From assembly GCF_014138285.1 (NCBI RefSeq), contig NZ_JACGXN010000003.1:456110-520109 (forward strand): a DNA stretch of 64,000 nucleotides, written 5' to 3'. Every line of letters starts with the position of its first letter. Position 1 is the first letter of the stretch. The notes under the pieces are model-generated. The model was not told where the DNA came from and did no database searches. It saw only the letters and a program-made list of their open reading frames with translations. The stretch is from Phyllobacterium myrsinacearum (lineage in GTDB: Bacteria; Pseudomonadota; Alphaproteobacteria; Rhizobiales; Rhizobiaceae). A program made the translations under genes and the position numbers. Below, one piece after another: positions 17,104-26,152 of the stretch.

Positions 17104-18876
17104 TTACCGGAGCGGCCACACCCACATTAATGTGGGCACTGCTGTCAGTGCGACAATCAATGACAGTGGAAAGCCCAGCCGGGGATAATCACTAAAGCGA
17201 TAACCGCCAGGTCCCATTACTAGCGTATTGCATTGATGTCCGATCGGCGTCAGAAAATCGCAACCGGCACCGATAGCCACCGCCATCAGAAAGGCCTCGG
17301 GCCGGTATCCAAGCCCCACGGCAAAACTGGAAGCGATAGGCGCCATAACCAGCACAGTGGCAGCATTGTTGAGAAAGGGCGTGACCGCCATAGCAGCAAG
17401 GAGAATAACGCCAAGTGCCGCGTACGATGGAAGCTGGTGAGCGTAGGCCGTCAAGAGATGGGCGATGACATCTGTACCACCCGTGGTTCGCAATGCGTCA
17501 CTCACCGGTATTAGCGCAGCCAGCATGACGAGGATTGGGCCATCGATGGCGGAGTATAGATCGCGGATCGGGATAGCTTTGAAAAGAACCATTGCAACTG
17601 CCGCAGCAAAGAAAGCGATCGAAACTGGAAGAAGTCCAAAAGCAGTGGTACCAATTGCGATCAACAATATGAAAAGCGGGACAAGCCCGCGGCGCACACT
17701 CCCAAGCAGAATGGTCCGTTTGGCAAGAGGCAGACAACCCAGTTCCCGCACAAGATTTGGAAGAAGATTGTCTTTTCCCTGCAACACGATCACGTCGCCA
17801 AGCTGAAACCTGATCTCTCCCAGTCGATCCTGAATGCGCTCGCCCTGCCGGCTGACAGCCAACAGATTGACGTCGTACCGGTGAAAAAGCGACATTTCGG
17901 CTGCTGATAGCCCGATCAATGGAGATGTATCGGTTATGACTGCCTCGATGGCTTCCGTCTCGGCCGAGCTTTGACCTTCCGAAGGAATCCGGTCTTTTGA
18001 CAGAACCAGTTTGCTAGTGCTGACGATTGCATCGAGTGCCTTCGGATCACCTTCCAGAATAAGGACATCACCCTCGACAACAATTGAATCCGGGAGCGGT
18101 GTAATCCGACGTTCGCCCCGGACGATCGATGTGATGCGGGCACCCTTGTCGGCAGCCTTCATAATTTCAACTACAGTCTTGCCAATCGCCGAGGCACCGT
18201 CTGGAACAATGGCCTCCGACACGTAGTTGCGTATCTCGATCGCTTCATCAGCCGACAGGTCCTCTCGCGTGCGTACGGGAACCAGCCAATAAAACAGCAC
18301 GAGATAGAGTATACCCACTGCCGCAAGGGTTGCCCCAACAGGCGTAAAGTCGAACATGCTGAAACTCTGACCAACCATCTCCTCCCGCACGCGCGACACA
18401 ACAATGTTGGGCGATGTACCAATCTGCGTCATCAACCCGCCGAGCAGAGCTCCAAACGCCATGGGCATCAGAAAAACAGAAGGAGATACGTTCGATTTGC
18501 GCGCAAACTGAAATGCGATCGGCATCATAATTGCCAGGGCTCCGATATTCTTGACGAATGCGGAGAGGACAGTAACGACCACAACAAGCACCACAAGTTG
18601 CGCCCTGACGGACGTTAAGGAAGGGAAAAAGCGCTGTACGGCAGCTTCCATTAAACCCGTACGCGCGACGCCAGCACTGACAACGAGGGCACTTCCCACA
18701 ATAATGACAATCTCATCACTAAACCCATTAAAAGCCTTGTTATACGGAACGATACCGACCAAGACCGCGACAAGGAGCGAACACATTGCAACAATATCGT
18801 AACGCAACTTTCCCCACAGAAAAGCCGCCATCATCAGAGCGATGACCACAAAAGCCAATGTTTGTTGCACTGTCAT
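17104..18876 (-). CDS. SLC13/DASS-type anion permease with central TrkA-C domains
   Basis: 590 residues. About six N-terminal membrane helices are followed by two regulatory RCK_C/TrkA-C modules (about residues 205-285 and 300-375, with GDVLILEGDP and GDVIVLQGKDNL). Further membrane helices end with the family repeat AVTPFLNNAATVLVMAPIAS and GCDFLTPIGHQCNTLVMGPG. Proteins of this shape move sulfate, carboxylates or other anions with sodium or protons. It converges with the dioxygenase gene. Whether both serve one pathway is unclear. Confidence 0.85.
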   Translation of the reverse strand: MTVQQTLAFVVIALMMAAFLWGKLRYDIVAMCSLLVAVLVGIVPYNKAFNGFSDEIVIIVGSALVVSAGVARTGLMEAAVQRFFPSLTSVRAQLVVLVVVVTVLSAFVKNIGALAIMMPIAFQFARKSNVSPSVFLMPMAFGALLGGLMTQIGTSPNIVVSRVREEMVGQSFSMFDFTPVGATLAAVGILYLVLFYWLVPVRTREDLSADEAIEIRNYVSEAIVPDGASAIGKTVVEIMKAADKGARITSIVRGERRITPLPDSIVVEGDVLILEGDPKALDAIVSTSKLVLSKDRIPSEGQSSAETEAIEAVITDTSPLIGLSAAEMSLFHRYDVNLLAVSRQGERIQDRLGEIRFQLGDVIVLQGKDNLLPNLVRELGCLPLAKRTILLGSVRRGLVPLFILLIAIGTTAFGLLPVSIAFFAAAVAMVLFKAIPIRDLYSAIDGPILVMLAALIPVSDALRTTGGTDVIAHLLTAYAHQLPSYAALGVILLAAMAVTPFLNNAATVLVMAPIASSFAVGLGYRPEAFLMAVAIGAGCDFLTPIGHQCNTLVMGPGGYRFSDYPRLGFPLSLIVALTAVPTLMWVWPLR

Positions 18877-19317
18877 GGAATTTCCCCATTTTCAGTTAAA
18901 TTCCGGATCGGACAACTTGTTCCATTCGCACCATCGGGCCCGAGGAAGCGATTTCAGGAAATTCCGCCTTGGGTTGTTGTTCCTTCAGCCCGCGACTAAG
19001 ATCTGTAGCGCATCTGGGGCAATCAATATGGGGGAGAACAAGAACTGTTCCCCTGGACACGATAGCGCGGAACAAATGCAAACGCGTTGCGCCTGAAAAC
19101 GATATTTGATGGTTTTTGAACGTCAGAAAGCTCATTTTCACAATTGCTGACGACATTTTAAAGCCTTGAATGGCACCCAAGATTTTTAAACGAGAGTGGT
19201 CAACATACTGTATATATTGAGATATTAGCTTAGACCCAATAACCGTCATTCCCTCCCGGTTGTGGAGGGAGGTTGGTAGCATAGGAGCTGTCCATGCCAC
19301 CAACCAGGAGAGTGACC
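18877..19317. other. Intergenic region containing the left part of a nested element
   Basis: No supported gene. At 19030 begins an inverted-repeat end related to the one at 176. From about 19240 the sequence is the left end of the IS110-type element, with the complementary pair GTTGTGGAGGGAGGTTGG/CCACCAACC before its transposase. Confidence 0.5.
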
Positions 19318-20251
19318 ATGACGCAGACGAAATTCATTGGCCTTGACGTTCACAAGGAAACTGTTGCGGTGGCAATTGCCGACGCAACCCGCGACGGCGA
19401 AGTTAGGTTCTATGGAACGATCCCCAACGCACGCGAAGCCATCCGACGCCTTTTCGATCGGCTTTCCGGCTCGGGTGTCGAACTGCATTTCTGCTATGAA
19501 GCCGGCGGATGCGGGTACGAAATCTACCGGCAACTTCGACAACCCGGTGCATCGTGCGATGTCATCGCTCCATCGATGATGCCGAAGAAACGCGGCGACC
19601 GGATCAAGAATGATCGGCGAGACGCCGTTGCGCTTGCTCGGTCGCTGCGTGCGGGAGAGCTGACGGCCATCTGGGTCCCGGATGAGAGCCATGAGGCGAT
19701 GCGCGATCTGGTCAGAGCACGGCGTCAGGCGAAAGGCGATCTGGTGGCGGCCAGGCAGATGCTGCTTGGGTTTCTGCTACGGCATGGGCGCAAGTTTCCC
19801 GGAAAGACGAACTGGACACGGCTGCATTGGCGATGGTTGGGCGAGCAAGCTTTTGGCTCCCCTCATCAGCAGTTCGTCGTCGGTGAAGGCGTCCGGCGCA
19901 TTGAGAAGGCACAGGCCAGGTGTGATCGCCTGGACCACATGCTTCAGGAAGCGATGGAAGGCTGGTCGCCAGCGCCGCTCGTTAAGGCTCTACAAGCACT
20001 ACGTGGCATCGGCCTGGTGATAGCGGCTACGCTCGTCACCGAGATTGGCGACCTCACTCGCTTCCAGACGCCAAGACATCTCATGGGTTGGCTCGGACTG
20101 GTGCCATAGGAGGCGTCGAGCGGATCGCGGCACACCTGTCAGGTTGAGGTTTTACGACATCGATGTAAAATCGGTGCTGCAGTTTTATGCGATCTTACCA
20201 CCATGACGGTCATGAGAGCGTGTCTGGGGGAACAGCTCTTGTTCTTGCCCC
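19030..20251. mobile_element. Inverted-repeat element disrupted by an IS110-type insertion
   Basis: The left end at 19030-19053 reads GGGGGAGAACAAGAACTGTT then CCCC. The right end at 20226-20251, read in reverse complement, is GGGGCAAGAACAAGAGCTGT then TCCCCC. The two match over about 24 bp and share the AACAAGAACTGTTCC core with the elements at 176 and 12271. Inside sits a degenerate IS110 unit (about 19240-20150), leaving roughly 300 bp of the host element. I infer that a MITE-like element was the landing site. Confidence 0.5.
19318..20109 (+). pseudogene. IS110-family transposase, truncated by a premature stop
   Basis: The N-terminal DEDD half is complete (TKFIGLDVHKETVAVAIADA, HFCYEAGGCGYEIYRQL, KNDRRDAVALARSLRAGELT) and the C-terminal domain begins with LQALRGIGLVIAATLVTEIG. 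At 20107 a TAG stop follows MGWLGLVP, where homologues read a serine codon (TCG). Homology continues for about six codons (EASSG) and is then lost, so the catalytic-serine segment is missing. The gene therefore cannot act alone. The start is ATG 19318 with GGAGAG upstream. Confidence 0.8.
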
Positions 20252-20349
20252 ATTAAGGGAAACGAAGCATATCGCTGCTGATATACGCGAAGGTGCTCCT
20301 CGTTGGTGCCTGTCTAATACCAGCAGAATCGGATCACCAAGGCTTCCTC

Positions 20350-20952
20350 ATGAACGAACATTTATTGTCTACTGCGCCGTCACCGGAGGCCTTCGCCCAT
20401 ATCAGAACAATCATGGGGATTGTTCTGGGTCTATGCGTATCAAGACTGCTGACAGGAACGGCACGGTTCATTCAACACCCGAAAAAACTGTCGGTTTATT
20501 ACGCACATCTCCTCTGGGTCGGCTTTATGCTGTTCTCGGTAGCGAGATTTTGGTGGTTCGAGTTCGATCTGCGAGAGATTTCCGTATGGACCTTCAAAGA
20601 ATATCTGTTCGTCATATTCTACTCGAGCCTATATTTCTTGTTATGCACCCTGCTTTATCCAGACAGTATGGAGGAATATACAGGATACAGGGACTATTTC
20701 CTGTCCCGCAGGCTTTGGTTCTTTGGTCTGCTGATTGTGCTGTACCTTACTGACCTTATCGACACCCTTTTGAAGGGCGGAGACCACCTGACCAAACTTG
20801 GTATCGAATACAAGCTTCAAACGGCTTTGATTGTCTCGATCTGCATCGTCGCATTTATCACCAGGAGCCAACGTTGGCATACCGTGCTTGCAATGCTTGC
20901 CTTGGCCTCGTTGATCATTTTCACACTGAGACATTACGCAGTGCTGTTTTAA
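20350..20952 (+). CDS. Small polytopic membrane protein of unknown function
   Basis: About 200 residues with five or six membrane segments: IMGIVLGLCVSRLL, LLWVGFMLFSVARFWWF, YLFVIFYSSLYFLLCTLLY, WFFGLLIVLYLTDLI, TALIVSICIVAFI and VLAMLALASLIIFTL. ATG 20350 is favoured over the frame's first start at 20293 because AAGG precedes it. I recognise no family. It lies alone just after the mobile element. Confidence 0.65.
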   Translation: MNEHLLSTAPSPEAFAHIRTIMGIVLGLCVSRLLTGTARFIQHPKKLSVYYAHLLWVGFMLFSVARFWWFEFDLREISVWTFKEYLFVIFYSSLYFLLCTLLYPDSMEEYTGYRDYFLSRRLWFFGLLIVLYLTDLIDTLLKGGDHLTKLGIEYKLQTALIVSICIVAFITRSQRWHTVLAMLALASLIIFTLRHYAVLF

Positions 20953-21072
20953 CCCTCAAGGCGAACCAAAACGGAAGCCGACAATGCAAATAAAGGCGGT
21001 TAGACTTTGTCGTCGAAACAAAAATGGAATACGGTTTTCGTCACGAATCTGGCATTCAATAAGGGACTGTCT

Positions 21073-21489
21073 ATGAAATCAATATTCTGCGTCGTCGCCG
21101 CCGGAATAATGGCCGGAAGTCTGTCGTTCAGCGAGTCCGCTGCGGCTGCAGATTCTTGTGCCGGTGTTGATCAAACGCTTACCAAGCAAAGAAAAAACGA
21201 TTATGCCGCACTCATTGCCAAGAGCCTTCAGGGAAAAGTGAAACCTGCAAAAGTCGAAGTTGATGCTTTTCTCCAATCCGGTACGTGGACGGTGATCTAT
21301 GCGTCGACGCCCATCGCCGATCCTGGATACTTCTTCTTTGATAACTCGTCCGGGGCATCGGTCTTTGTTGATGTATGGGGTGGCATCGCCGATGACGGCG
21401 ACAAACCAGTTTTGATAAAATGGGCTCGCCGACTTGGTGCAAACAAAGAAATCTCATCCTGCTTTGCCCATGTTGTTATGGCTGACTGA
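21073..21489 (+). CDS. Secreted hypothetical protein
   Basis: 138 residues with a Sec signal peptide (MKSIFCVVAAGIMAGSLSFS, cleavage near ESAAA/AD). The mature part has two Cys (SCAGVDQ and SSCFAHVV) likely to form a disulfide and a beta-rich middle (WTVIYASTPIADPGYFFFDN). The start at 21073 is chosen because the signal peptide begins there; the frame opens earlier at 21007. The family is not recognised; the protein is probably periplasmic. Confidence 0.7.
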   Translation: MKSIFCVVAAGIMAGSLSFSESAAAADSCAGVDQTLTKQRKNDYAALIAKSLQGKVKPAKVEVDAFLQSGTWTVIYASTPIADPGYFFFDNSSGASVFVDVWGGIADDGDKPVLIKWARRLGANKEISSCFAHVVMAD

Positions 21490-21920
21490 GAGCTTGGGCG
21501 CGATGTAAACTCCTGCGAATCAAGAAGGCTTTCCCTCGTTGCTTCTTACGCGTTGCAATCATATGGCGCCATCCGTCTTGCGGATGGACGCTTTTCTCAT
21601 ACCCCACAGGCAAATCCAGGCGCTGCTCGTATTCGCGGTGCCAGCTCTTCGAGGCATTCTTGGTTGGGTAACCCAGCTGATGAATGGTGGCATTGACACG
21701 TTTGCCGAGCTTGATAAAGAGCTCAACCGCTCGAATCCTGCTTTGCCGGTGCAGCCCACGGTGTCACACAGGCAAACTCAGTCGAGTGAGCGGCAAGATT
21801 GTTTCATCGATGAACTGAACTACTCGGTCCGGAACAAATATCATCTTGTATAAACAGATGTAGCACTTTCCGGAAGAATCCTCTTCTATGAGGAAAAATT
21901 ATAAAAAATAGAGGGGTAAT
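21490..21920. other. Intergenic region, no supported gene
   Basis: 430 bp with several short overlapping frames on both strands, none with a convincing start or domain. The last 60 bp are AT-rich and lead into the ribosome site of the next gene. Confidence 0.4.
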
Positions 21921-22208
21921 ATGTTTGAACAGCAGGGAGAAGAATATTCGGCGTTGGTGAATAAAGTGGCAAAAGAACTATTCAAGCGACGCCATGGGAA
22001 GGCTGCTGACTGGGATAATTTGCCGTTGTTCGTACGCAAGAACTACGAAGATGATGCTTGTACCGCCATTGAAACGATCCGCGAAGTGTTGATGCATCCT
22101 ACCAATGAGATGATTGATGCTGCAAATCGCTCCTTACCCTCGACAACCAGTGGAATGATTATTGCCGCAATCAAGGCGTCGGAGCTGAACGCGATCACCA
22201 AGAAATAG
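21921..22208 (+). CDS. Hypothetical small soluble protein
   Basis: 95 residues, mostly helical, with no signal peptide. It starts at ATG 21921 after AGAGGGG. The middle carries HGKAADWDNLPLFVRKNYED, a pattern seen in small proteins of unknown function in Rhizobiales (weak recollection). A hairpin just downstream may end transcription. Confidence 0.55.
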   Translation: MFEQQGEEYSALVNKVAKELFKRRHGKAADWDNLPLFVRKNYEDDACTAIETIREVLMHPTNEMIDAANRSLPSTTSGMIIAAIKASELNAITKK

Positions 22209-22223
22209 GATGCAGTAAGAAAT

Positions 22224-22260
22224 GAGGCCCGGCGCAGGGTATTGGGGAACGCCGAGCCTC
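22224..22260 (+). terminator. Hairpin after the 21921 gene
   Basis: GAGGCCCGGCG at 22224 pairs with CGCCGAGCCTC ending at 22260, with one mismatch and a 15-nt loop. It lies 16 bp after the stop codon. No clear U-run follows, so it may be a weak terminator or an mRNA-stabilising stem. Confidence 0.45.
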
Positions 22261-22429
22261 ATTGCTGTGAGCTCTCTGGACTTACAACGAACCAAAAGTC
22301 GCGCAGCCTATAAGCCTTGTCAAGTAAGACCCGGCAGCGACTGCTATCAAAGGTAGACGTTTACCGGGTCCCATGCTTGCTTTCCCACAAGCGCGGGTCA
22401 TTTGCCAGAAGAACCTGTTGCAATCAAGC

Positions 22430-22615
22430 CCTGCTGTCCTTCGGGATGTGAACTCACCCCCAAGATTTTCCACTTGCAAATCGAGCCCATCCACGAAGGC
22501 CTCGATGAAACGAACCGGATTGTCCGGCCCGGCATAAGGTCCACCGCCTCAGGTAGCAGTAGCATCCGGGAGCAATCAATCCCCGATAAATGTGCCATGG
22601 CCAATTCTGCCATGC
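22430..22615 (-). pseudogene. IS1182-type transposase N-terminal fragment with frameshift
   Basis: On the minus strand one frame gives MAHLSGIDCSRMLLLPEAVD. The next frame then gives AGPDNPVRFIEAFVDGLDLQ. Together these are the start of IS1182/DUF772-type transposases (R/S-x-LLPExxDDYVxPDNPVRFIDAFVDxLDL). A one-base shift separates the two halves near 22540 and nothing of the catalytic domain remains. The fragment lies just downstream of the MFS gene. Confidence 0.65.
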
Positions 22616-22619
22616 CGTT

Positions 22620-23900
22620 TTAAAATTCGGAATCCTCGGCGGAGTTTTCAGGTGGTCTGTAAGATTTCCGCGACATACTGACGAACGTAAGCGTAAGGAG
22701 GAAGCCCAACCCCGCCACTCCTGCAAGGGTGCCCCATATAAAGAAAGGCTCAACATTTTCCATGGCAAGCCAACTTCCGGCGTAGTTTCCGAGACTGCCG
22801 CCCGCTCCCCAGGCGAGGCCTAGCGCGCCGAAAGAGGTGGCCTGCTTCCCATCCTCGGCGAGTTCCGCCGTGATCGATTCAATCGCAGGCAGAATGAGGG
22901 TTTCGACCAAGGTATAGGCTGCCACGATGAACAAGAGCCACCCAAGACCGTCGCGCCATCCCGCCATTCCATAAATCGCGATCAGCGCAACATAGCACGC
23001 CAAGAGCATGCATCGTTCGGAAACCCATTTGAAAGCGATTAGCGAAAGCCCCACGAAAAGCAATCCGGCAATGCCATTCGTCGTAAAGACCGCGCTGGCC
23101 CCAAGGTCCGAGCCTGCGAGTTTGCTAGCTAGAAGGGGGAACAGAATAAAAAGCTGCGAAAACAGGAACCACCATGCAAAAGTGGCTGCAAGGAAGAACA
23201 GGAAAACGGTGTTGGTTGTAACCGACCGCCAACTCCCTGTTAGAGAAGAACGGCTGACATAGAGGCAGTCCAGATAACCTAATCGAATACTCCATAGAGC
23301 CAGGACCGCGAATAGCACCGCGCTTGCCTGAAACGGATAGACCGGGTTGAATACGAGCAGCGCCGCTCCGAACATTGGGCCGATGATCACTCCGAGATTA
23401 AGAGACAGGTTGTTGAGCACAAAGACACGTGCCACGATCTGCTGAGGTTGGCGTCCGAAAACGCCATAGACGGCCGATTCATAAAATGCTGTTCCCAACC
23501 CTATCGTAAGTGTGGCGATAGTAATCGCGATGGGGCCGGTGGAAAAGCCGAATCCGAAGAAGCCCACCGCCCTCAATGCCAGTCCTGCGACCATGAACGA
23601 CCGGAATCCGTAACGATCGGACAGAGGTCCTGTGACAATCGGCAGGACGCGGCCGCTGGCGAGGTGTAACGTCAAGACAGTGCCGATCTGCGCTGCAGAG
23701 AACCCCAAATGCTCTGCCATATAGACAGCCATCAACGGAAAGGCGGTGAAGTTCGAGGCATTCATGAGAAATTGCCCCACGAGCAGAATCCGCACTTCCC
23801 GCGAAACTTGTTTTAGATCGGCCAGGACGGTCTGCACAATCGACATGGCCACCGCTGCCTGTGATTGTCGATCCTTTAGGACCGGCTTGTGAGTGGTCAT
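22620..23900 (-). CDS. MFS transporter, drug-efflux type
   Basis: 426 residues, about 12 membrane helices. The loop between helices 2 and 3 carries GPLSDRYGFRSFMVAGLALR, the major-facilitator signature, and a charged C-terminal tail ends ENSAEDSEF. It is divergent from the CGNR-type regulator at 23975, with an inverted repeat between them. That pairing suggests a regulated efflux pump for a toxic small molecule. The substrate is unknown. Confidence 0.85.
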   Translation of the reverse strand: MTTHKPVLKDRQSQAAVAMSIVQTVLADLKQVSREVRILLVGQFLMNASNFTAFPLMAVYMAEHLGFSAAQIGTVLTLHLASGRVLPIVTGPLSDRYGFRSFMVAGLALRAVGFFGFGFSTGPIAITIATLTIGLGTAFYESAVYGVFGRQPQQIVARVFVLNNLSLNLGVIIGPMFGAALLVFNPVYPFQASAVLFAVLALWSIRLGYLDCLYVSRSSLTGSWRSVTTNTVFLFFLAATFAWWFLFSQLFILFPLLASKLAGSDLGASAVFTTNGIAGLLFVGLSLIAFKWVSERCMLLACYVALIAIYGMAGWRDGLGWLLFIVAAYTLVETLILPAIESITAELAEDGKQATSFGALGLAWGAGGSLGNYAGSWLAMENVEPFFIWGTLAGVAGLGFLLTLTFVSMSRKSYRPPENSAEDSEF

Positions 23901-23915
23901 AAGTTGCCTTTCCGA

Positions 23916-23947
23916 TGTAATCTCTATACCACTGAATAAAGATTACA
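23916..23947. promoter_or_regulatory. Inverted repeat in the divergent MFS/CGNR promoter
   Basis: TGTAATCT at 23916-23923 is matched exactly in inverse by AGATTACA at 23940-23947, with a 16-bp spacer. It lies between the starts of the divergent genes and is the obvious operator candidate for the 23975 product. Confidence 0.5.
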
Positions 23948-23974
23948 CACGCGAACGGAAAAGTAACGTCCAAA

Positions 23975-24529
23975 ATGGATAAAAGGGATTACGCAAAACC
24001 CCATACCTATAAAGGCTTGCCGGAGTTGCTGGCCAACACCTACGATGTCGCCCTGTCCGAACCGGAGCGGATGGCAACCACTGGCGATCTGAGGCGGTTT
24101 CTTGAAAGCGCTGCTATGCCTGTCGAGCGTTCGATAGCAGATGATGACCTGGCGGAAGTTCATGCTGTCAGAGAGCAGGTAAGGGCTGTATTTCTTGCAC
24201 CGTCAGATGCCGAAGCGCTGAAACATCTTAACCTCCTGCTGAGTGGCGTGACACCGGAGTTACGCGTTCTTGAGGCTGATGATAAACTCTCACTTCTGTT
24301 GTTCCCGGTCGTTTCGCATAAAGTCGCGGAAAACGTGCGATCTGTTGTAGCGATTGCTCTGGGGCAAGTGGTGGAGCGTCTAGGCTTTGACCGTCTTCGC
24401 GCCTGCGAGGCTGATCCCTGTCGGGACTTGTTCATCGACACTTCAAAAAAGGGAGCGAGGCGTTTTTGTAGTCCCCGGTGCGCAAGCAGAAAGCATGTCT
24501 CGACGTTCAGAAGTCGACGGGCGTCCTGA
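23975..24529 (+). CDS. CGNR zinc-finger/ABATE-type transcriptional regulator
   Basis: 184 residues. An N-terminal helical ABATE-like ligand domain (LPELLANTYDVALSEPERM onward) is followed by a C-terminal zinc-binding segment LRACEADPCRDLFIDTSKKG and ARRFCSPRCASRKHVSTFRS. Its spacing is that of CGNR domains, but the signature reads CASR instead of CGNR. All zinc Cys are present. These proteins are DNA-binding regulators; context suggests control of the divergent MFS pump. Confidence 0.8.
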   Translation: MDKRDYAKPHTYKGLPELLANTYDVALSEPERMATTGDLRRFLESAAMPVERSIADDDLAEVHAVREQVRAVFLAPSDAEALKHLNLLLSGVTPELRVLEADDKLSLLLFPVVSHKVAENVRSVVAIALGQVVERLGFDRLRACEADPCRDLFIDTSKKGARRFCSPRCASRKHVSTFRSRRAS

Positions 24530-24530
24530 C

Positions 24531-24777
24531 TGTGCGAAATCCAGACAGACTGCGCGGAAACGCGCCATCGAGTCTGGAAGAAATTGTTTCCTCACGGAAG
24601 CCCATTGCGCTGACGATAGAACAGTGTCGCGGCACGCGCATGATTTCGATATCATGTCCTAAGGAAATTCAACACTCAGAGTTTTTGCACAGTCTGCAGG
24701 AGTTCCGCGACGCTTTGGCTGAGGCGGATCCCAAAAAGCCTTCACCGCGAATAGCATTCCCTTCATCCCACCAATAA
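24531..24777 (+). CDS. Possible small protein downstream of the CGNR gene
   Basis: A frame of about 82 codons opens with GTG 24531 right after the CGNR stop. It reads IVSSRKPIALTIEQCRGTRM and HSEFLHSLQEFRDALAEADP. Composition is protein-like, but no domain or strong ribosome site is seen and opposing frames exist. It may be a gene or a relic. The remaining spacer to 24954 shows nothing I can name. Confidence 0.3.
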
Positions 24778-24954
24778 TGTCATCGGAAGATACAGTCTGC
24801 TCGGCCAGGCCAACTGATCTGGAATGCCCGATGTCATGTATGCCTTGCATTATCGCCTGGAACCGGAGCCGCAAGCCCACTCCGGGAGTGATGGCAAGCC
24901 GTCTCGCGATTCTGAGGCGGCTGATCTCGAGCTCGTGGGCTCGACTTTCTCACC

Positions 24955-25242
24955 TCAAAAGGGAGGCCCTGAGCGACTGATAAGATGCTTTTGCACGTTT
25001 TCGTCCTCGAGTTTGATACCTGTCTTTGGCGGGTTTGAGATCTTCCTCCAAGCCTCCAACACGGCCTCGGATTCCCAGAGTTCAACCATGTTGACACGCG
25101 ACGGGTCGAGAGGATCTTCGCTGATGGACAGGTCGAGGCAGCCTGGATAGGCACGTGCCCGTTTAACCAGATCTGCATGTGCATCGACGAAAGTCTGTCG
25201 CTGAGGAGACGGAACTTTGAAATGTCCAGCAATAATTAGCAC
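24955..25242 (-). CDS. Antibiotic-biosynthesis-monooxygenase (ABM)/YgiN-like protein
   Basis: 95 residues with the ferredoxin-like ABM fold. It begins MLIIAGHFKVPSPQRQTFVD, then YPGCLDLSISEDPLDPSRVN, MVELWESEAVLEAWRK and a short helix. Family members are cofactor-free quinol or heme-type oxygenases that act as dimers. The size fits the family. It stands alone; its neighbours hint at a stress or xenobiotic role. Confidence 0.82.
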   Translation of the reverse strand: MLIIAGHFKVPSPQRQTFVDAHADLVKRARAYPGCLDLSISEDPLDPSRVNMVELWESEAVLEAWRKISNPPKTGIKLEDENVQKHLISRSGPPF

Positions 25243-25538
25243 GTCTTCTTCTCCATAGTGGAATACAGGTGTGGTTCGCTTTCGCTGATTATCCTCTCAA
25301 AGACGATCGAGCCCGACCTAATCCGACAAGGCATTCAGATCTTTTGTCCCAATGTTGGTAAAATGGGTCGGAAGAGATACTTCTGCATCAGGTAGCGAGC
25401 GTCAGGCAGACGGCGCAATTGTGGCGGTTAAAGACAGACGCGCCAGCTTTGCGGAAACCGCCGTATTCGGATGCGGCAATGAAGTAGCGCAGATGGCAAA
25501 GCTCTATCATGGGAGGCGGGTTCGCCATGCCGCTGCCC

Positions 25539-26054
25539 CTAGAATTGAGCCAGGTTCATGAACAGCGAAAGCACCAGCCCCGAAAGATAAAGCCCGATCG
25601 CAAAGGACGTATGGGCGACGAAGCTGCGAAACCTGGAGAGCCATGGCTTGGGTGTCCGCGAGGCAGCGACGCCCGCGCCAAGACCTGGCTGCATGATGAA
25701 GAACGGTGCAACAATGCTGCCGATACCGACGATCAACGCCGGGGCGATCGAGGGCCGGTATAACCATCCTAAGCCCCAAGCCCAGACCAGAATTCCGGCG
25801 AACACGATGCCAATTGCGTAATGCACGGCCCAACCCACCGCCACCTCACCAGGCACCGGTTCCGCCCCGCCGATACTGTCATGGATGAGCCGCCCCTTTG
25901 GGAAATGGCCGATCCAGCGACCCACCAGCCGATACTCCAGGGACGGGATGCCAAGCCATTGGTTTTGCAGGAGCGCCCACACATCCATGACGAAGGTCGC
26001 GCCAACCCCAAGCAACACAGTTGCGATGACGCCTTTCAACACCTCATTGTCCAC
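25539..26054 (-). CDS. DUF2938 membrane protein
   Basis: 171 residues with four membrane segments. It has the family features GVGATFVMDVWALLQNQWLG near residue 15, VGRWIGHFPKGRLIHDSIGG near 45 and AVGWAVHYAIGIVFAGILVW. The function of DUF2938 is not known. The gene is divergent from the ArsR-rhodanese regulator across 98 bp and is therefore probably controlled by it. Confidence 0.75.
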   Translation of the reverse strand: MDNEVLKGVIATVLLGVGATFVMDVWALLQNQWLGIPSLEYRLVGRWIGHFPKGRLIHDSIGGAEPVPGEVAVGWAVHYAIGIVFAGILVWAWGLGWLYRPSIAPALIVGIGSIVAPFFIMQPGLGAGVAASRTPKPWLSRFRSFVAHTSFAIGLYLSGLVLSLFMNLAQF

Positions 26055-26106
26055 CGGTCATCTCCGTCGCAACGTGCCACCTTTTACTGCTTGCAACACG
26101 CAGATC

Positions 26107-26150
26107 AATCAATAAGTTGCTTGAATGATTATCTGATTATAGTATTCTGT
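26107..26150. promoter_or_regulatory. AT-rich divergent promoter with TTGAATGAT motif
   Basis: GCTTGAATGATTATCTGATT lies near 26119-26138 between the DUF2938 and ArsR-rhodanese genes. The same TTGAATGAT block recurs at about 27010, upstream of the amidotransferase-like gene. This suggests a common regulator, most simply the ArsR protein itself. Confidence 0.5.
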
Positions 26151-26152
26151 CA

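Noticed and set aside
18903..18913. 11-base match to half of the 12442 palindrome
   Set aside because: Too short and single; could be chance, so not called as a repeat.
21539..21853. 104-residue frame as a gene
   Set aside because: No ribosome site, no recognisable domain, and other frames in the same stretch are equally open.
24659..24880. 73-residue minus-strand frame as a gene
   Set aside because: Competes with the plus-strand frame at 24531, no motif or ribosome site; undecidable.
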